A DNA stretch of 64,000 nt, taken from contig DATGLS010000017.1 of the NCBI GenBank assembly GCA_035293985.1, positions 310,001 through 374,000 on the forward strand. Reading direction: 5' to 3'. The position numbers and the translations under genes were made by a program. How positions within the stretch are numbered: the first letter of the stretch is position 1; the number at the start of each line of letters is the position of its first letter. Positions 61,127-64,000 of this stretch are shown one piece after another. The DNA comes from JAVDCA01 sp035293985. Its GTDB lineage: Bacteria; Pseudomonadota; Alphaproteobacteria; Rhizobiales; Xanthobacteraceae. Below the pieces are notes generated by a model. The model saw only the letters and a program-made list of their open reading frames with translations. It had not been told where the DNA came from and ran no database searches.

Positions 61127-62758
61127 ATGCGCACCCTGGCCCTGCCGTTCGCCCCACGTTACATCGTTCTCACCCTCTGTCTGGCGCTTGCCGCCGTGCT
61201 CGGCGGCACGCTTCTGCTCTATCCCTCGACCGGCTACGAGGTGGCAATCCCGCTCGCGGTGTTCGGGGGTCTCGCGGTGCTCGGCCTGGTCGACCTGTTT
61301 CAGACCCGCCACGCCATTCTGCGCAACTATCCGATCTCCGCGCATTTGCGCTTCATCCTCGAGGAGATCCGCCCGGAGCTGCGCCAGTATTTCTTCGAGG
61401 GCGAGAAGGACGGCGCGCCCTTCAGCCGCGACAAGCGCGCGATCGTCTACCAGCGCGCCAAACGCGCGTTGGACAAGCGGCCGTTCGGCACCCAGTACAA
61501 CGTGTACGAGGAGGGTTACGAGTGGGTACGTCACTCGATGGCGCCGCGGCCGCTGTCGACCGAGCCGTTTCGCATCACGGTCGGGGGGCCGGACTGCGCC
61601 AAGCCCTACAGCGCTTCGGTGTTCAACATCTCGGCGATGAGCTTCGGCGCGCTCAGCCCGAACGCGATCCGCGCGCTCAACAAGGGCGCCGCCAAGGGCA
61701 ACTTCGCGCACGATACCGGCGAGGGCGGCTACAGCCCCTATCATCGCGAGAACGGCGGCGACATCATCTGGGAGATCGGCTCCGGCTACTTCGGCTGCCG
61801 CAATGCCGACGGCACCTTCAACCGGGAAAAGTTCGCCGAAGGCGCGAGCCAGCCGCAGGTCAAGATGGTCGAGCTCAAGATGAGCCAGGGCGCCAAGCCC
61901 GGGCACGGCGGCGTGCTTCCGGCCGCCAAGGTGAACGAGGAGCTCTCGCGCACGCGCGGCGTGCCGATGGGCCAGGACTGCATCTCGCCGTCAGCCCATT
62001 CGGCCTTCGCGACCCCGATCGAGATGATGCGGTTCATCGCCGAGATGCGGCGCCTGTCCGGCGGCAAGCCGGCCGGCTTCAAGCTGTGCGTCGGTCATCC
62101 GTGGGAATTCCTCGCCGTGTGCAAGGCGATGGTCGAGACCGGCATCTATCCGGATTTCATCGTCGTCGACGGCAAGGAGGGCGGCACCGGCGCGGCGCCG
62201 CTCGAGTTCATCGACCATCTCGGAATGCCGCTGCGCGACGGCCTCAACTTCGTCCACAACGCGCTGATCGGCATCGACGCGCGCGACCGCATCAAGCTCG
62301 GCGCGAGCGGCAAGATCATCTCGGCGTTCGACATCGCCCGCACGATGGCGCTCGGTGCCGACTGGTGCAACGCGGCGCGCGGCTTCATGTTCGCGCTCGG
62401 TTGCATCCAGTCGCAGAGCTGCCACACCGACCGATGCCCGGTCGGCGTCACCTCGCAGGACCCGACGCGCCAGCGCGCCCTCGTCGTTCCCGACAAGGCC
62501 GAGCGGGTCTACCATTTCCACGCCTCGACGCTGCACGCGCTTGCCGAGTTCGTCGCCGCGGCCGGCCTCGATCATCCCAACGAGTTCATGCCGGCGCATT
62601 TCTCGCGTCGCATCTCGGCGCGCGAGATCGTCACCTTCGCCGAGCTCTACCCGACGCTGCGCCGCGGCGAGCTCCTCGGCGGCACCACCGACCCGCGCTT
62701 CCGCGCGCCGTGGGAGATGGCGAACGCCAACTCGTTCCGCGCAACGGTCGCGGCATGA
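61127..62758 (+). CDS. FMN-binding glutamate synthase-family protein (membrane-anchored)
   Basis: 543 residues. Two hydrophobic helices (about 12-33 and 38-57) precede a single GltB-like alpha/beta-barrel domain (about 90-540): SASVFNISAMSFGALSPNAIRALNKGA, GHGGVLPAAKV, DFIVVDGKEGGTGAAPLEFIDH and the Cys cluster CIQSQSCHTDRCPVGVTSQDP, which fits the 3Fe-4S and FMN region of glutamate synthase. The amidotransferase domain is missing, so ordinary glutamate synthesis is unlikely. These standalone proteins are widespread with unknown reaction; a related one acts in methylamine-derived glutamate or methylglutamate chemistry. It follows efp by 149 bases. Confidence 0.88.
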   Translation: MRTLALPFAPRYIVLTLCLALAAVLGGTLLLYPSTGYEVAIPLAVFGGLAVLGLVDLFQTRHAILRNYPISAHLRFILEEIRPELRQYFFEGEKDGAPFSRDKRAIVYQRAKRALDKRPFGTQYNVYEEGYEWVRHSMAPRPLSTEPFRITVGGPDCAKPYSASVFNISAMSFGALSPNAIRALNKGAAKGNFAHDTGEGGYSPYHRENGGDIIWEIGSGYFGCRNADGTFNREKFAEGASQPQVKMVELKMSQGAKPGHGGVLPAAKVNEELSRTRGVPMGQDCISPSAHSAFATPIEMMRFIAEMRRLSGGKPAGFKLCVGHPWEFLAVCKAMVETGIYPDFIVVDGKEGGTGAAPLEFIDHLGMPLRDGLNFVHNALIGIDARDRIKLGASGKIISAFDIARTMALGADWCNAARGFMFALGCIQSQSCHTDRCPVGVTSQDPTRQRALVVPDKAERVYHFHASTLHALAEFVAAAGLDHPNEFMPAHFSRRISAREIVTFAELYPTLRRGELLGGTTDPRFRAPWEMANANSFRATVAA

Positions 62759-62785
62759 ACCTCGCGCGGGTCCGCCGCGCTGCCC

Positions 62786-64000
62786 TCATTGGGCCAGCGG
62801 CGGCGCGGGCCACGTGTGGTTCTGGGCGAGACCGGGCCGCGTGATGGCGCGGCGATCCTTGACGACGCCGATCAGCGTGCCCAGGCGCTCGATCTTCACG
62901 ATGATCTGACCGGGGAGGGAGCGATCGCAGTTCATATGCGTCGGCGCGATGAAGAAATCCGCCCGCGCAACGTCCTTGGTGAAGCGGAGCGTGCCGTGCG
63001 GCGTGTTGTCGAACTGGGTGCGCTCGGCGCAGACCGCGACGTAGTATGGGCCCGCATGGCCGCCTTGCGCCTGCTCGCGCGCGAGGCGCTGCTCGAGGCG
63101 ATCGAGCGCTTCCGGCATGATCTCGACCCAGTAATCGGTGGCGTAGCGGCCGGCCGCGCCGGGCAGGCCGCCGACGAGCTCGTTGTAGTCGAGATATTCG
63201 TACGGATGCAGGCGCGCGAGCACGACGCCGTCCCAGGTGACGGCGGCCATGACGCCTGCCAGCGCCAGCGTCGCGGCGCGACGCCACTGGGCGAGCCGCG
63301 CCAAGGCGGCATCCCACCCGATCGCGGCGAGAACGGTCAGCGCCGGCACCACAAAGAGGAAATGCCGCAACCCGGTGAAAGCGGGTCCATGAACCACGAC
63401 GTGGCAGAGCGGCGGAAACAGCGCCGTTAATGCGATCAATCCAATTTCGTAGCGCGTGCGCGGCAAGGGCTTCGCACGCATCGCCCGCGGCAGCGCTTCG
63501 AACATTAATCCAAGCGCAACGCCCATGACCGTGATGAGCGGCAGCCGGATCAGCAGATAGACCGGCACGTACCAGCGCGGCACGTCGGCCATCTGGTAGA
63601 CGTGGCCATCGAGCAGCGTGCGGATCGGATAGTGGAAGTCGGAGAACGCGACGAGCGCCCGGATCGGATTGAACAGGGCGAGCGCCGACCACGGCCACGC
63701 CGCGATCATGATCAGGTAGGCGAGCAGCAGCGCCGGCGCGAACGCGAGCGCGACGCGGACGATATCGGCCGCGCGGCGGCGCCGGGCGTCCGGTGCGCGG
63801 CAGGACAAGCCGATCCAGGCCGCGAGCGGGACATAGGCGAGCATCATGAGCCCGAGCACGCGCAGCCCCAGCGCGGCGCCGAGCAGCAGGCCGAACAGCG
63901 CGAGGTCGCGCGGGCGCGCGCGCGGCAGGTCGCGGGCGATTCGCACCAGCATCCCGGTCGCGCCGATCATCGCGGCCGCGAATGGGATGTCCTTGGTGTG
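62786..64000 (-). CDS. GT39-type (dolichyl-phosphate-mannose) glycosyltransferase-like membrane protein, partial
   Basis: The 404 C-terminal codons are in the window and the frame is open to the right edge (HTKDIPFAAAM at the edge), so the start is beyond it. HTKDIPFAAA is the family motif in a loop between membrane helices. About seven or eight helices follow (for example ALFGLLLGAALGLRVLGLMMLAYVPLAAWIGL, LTALFPPLCHVVVHG, RHFLFVVPALTVLAAIGWDAAL). The C-terminal approximately 140 residues are soluble. PMT_2-type proteins transfer sugars from polyprenyl phosphates to lipids or proteins. Confidence 0.85.
   Translation of the reverse strand, partial: HTKDIPFAAAMIGATGMLVRIARDLPRARPRDLALFGLLLGAALGLRVLGLMMLAYVPLAAWIGLSCRAPDARRRRAADIVRVALAFAPALLLAYLIMIAAWPWSALALFNPIRALVAFSDFHYPIRTLLDGHVYQMADVPRWYVPVYLLIRLPLITVMGVALGLMFEALPRAMRAKPLPRTRYEIGLIALTALFPPLCHVVVHGPAFTGLRHFLFVVPALTVLAAIGWDAALARLAQWRRAATLALAGVMAAVTWDGVVLARLHPYEYLDYNELVGGLPGAAGRYATDYWVEIMPEALDRLEQRLAREQAQGGHAGPYYVAVCAERTQFDNTPHGTLRFTKDVARADFFIAPTHMNCDRSLPGQIIVKIERLGTLIGVVKDRRAITRPGLAQNHTWPAPPLAQ

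Noticed and set aside
59220..61157. A 645-codon version of epmA running antisense through efp
   Set aside because: The EpmA homology starts at 60266 and the extension is the antisense of efp, whose identity is certain.

Overview
The window looks like chromosomal DNA of a high-GC alphaproteobacterium of the Hyphomicrobiales (Rhizobiales), most like the Bradyrhizobium/Rhodopseudomonas/Xanthobacteraceae group. The evidence is the AdlPVKAKPVEYV-type major porin, the rpmH-rnpA-yidC-engB-argB order, a soxBDAG sarcosine oxidase operon, a Bug-type solute-binding protein and a type III PKS operon typical of that group. Placement rests on recognised families only; there is no rRNA. The window has one tRNA (Arg-ACG), no CRISPR array and no insertion sequence.

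Layout. 0-5.3 kb: an RND efflux pump (adaptor-permease) followed by a GbsR/MarR regulator that runs off the left edge and seems to have a leaderless, operator-covered promoter; then a tiny collagen-like lipoprotein. 5.3-10.8 kb: housekeeping block on the minus strand, rpmH-rnpA-yidC-engB-DUF423-argB-EamA transporter. 11.1-14.9 kb: TVP38/VTT membrane protein, MerA-like flavoprotein and an orphan histidine kinase. 14.8-20.6 kb: a four-gene operon (secreted Gly/His-rich protein, type III PKS, methyltransferase, FAD oxidoreductase) back to back with a two-component system. 20.7-22.2 kb: tRNA-Arg followed by two genes with apparent one-base frameshifts.

22.2-33 kb: assorted metabolic and regulatory genes: secreted protein, NTF2-like protein, TauE/SafE exporter and ArsR-like regulator around a REP-like repeat, Bug receptor, lipoprotein, methyltransferase/MarR pair with a clear operator, cytoplasmic BisC-type molybdoenzyme, FAH-family hydrolase and RsmC-like methyltransferase. 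33-39 kb: GATase1-AraC regulator facing soxBDAG, a sarcosine to glycine plus C1-folate module. 39.5-40.4 kb: three unrelated gene fragments. 40.7-42.2 kb: an OmpA-family protein with three 264-bp repeats, the middle one a chimera of its neighbours.

42.2-49.4 kb: M20 amidohydrolase, a small coiled-coil protein divergent from a SWIM-SNF2 helicase, and a periplasmic PQQ dehydrogenase/cytochrome c/GlcG-like group. 49.6-55.5 kb: MASE4-like hybrid kinase, cupin, and a KdpDE-like pair without a Kdp pump. 55.5-61 kb: porin and an elongation factor P module (epmB, epmA, efp) with bluB inserted. 61-64 kb: FMN-binding glutamate-synthase-like protein and a partial GT39-type glycosyltransferase.

Most of the window is ordinary and tightly packed. 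The best candidates for new biology are the PKS operon with its divergent two-component system, the repeat domain of the OmpA-like protein, the SWIM-SNF2/coiled-coil pair and the operator-on-start-codon architecture at the left edge.
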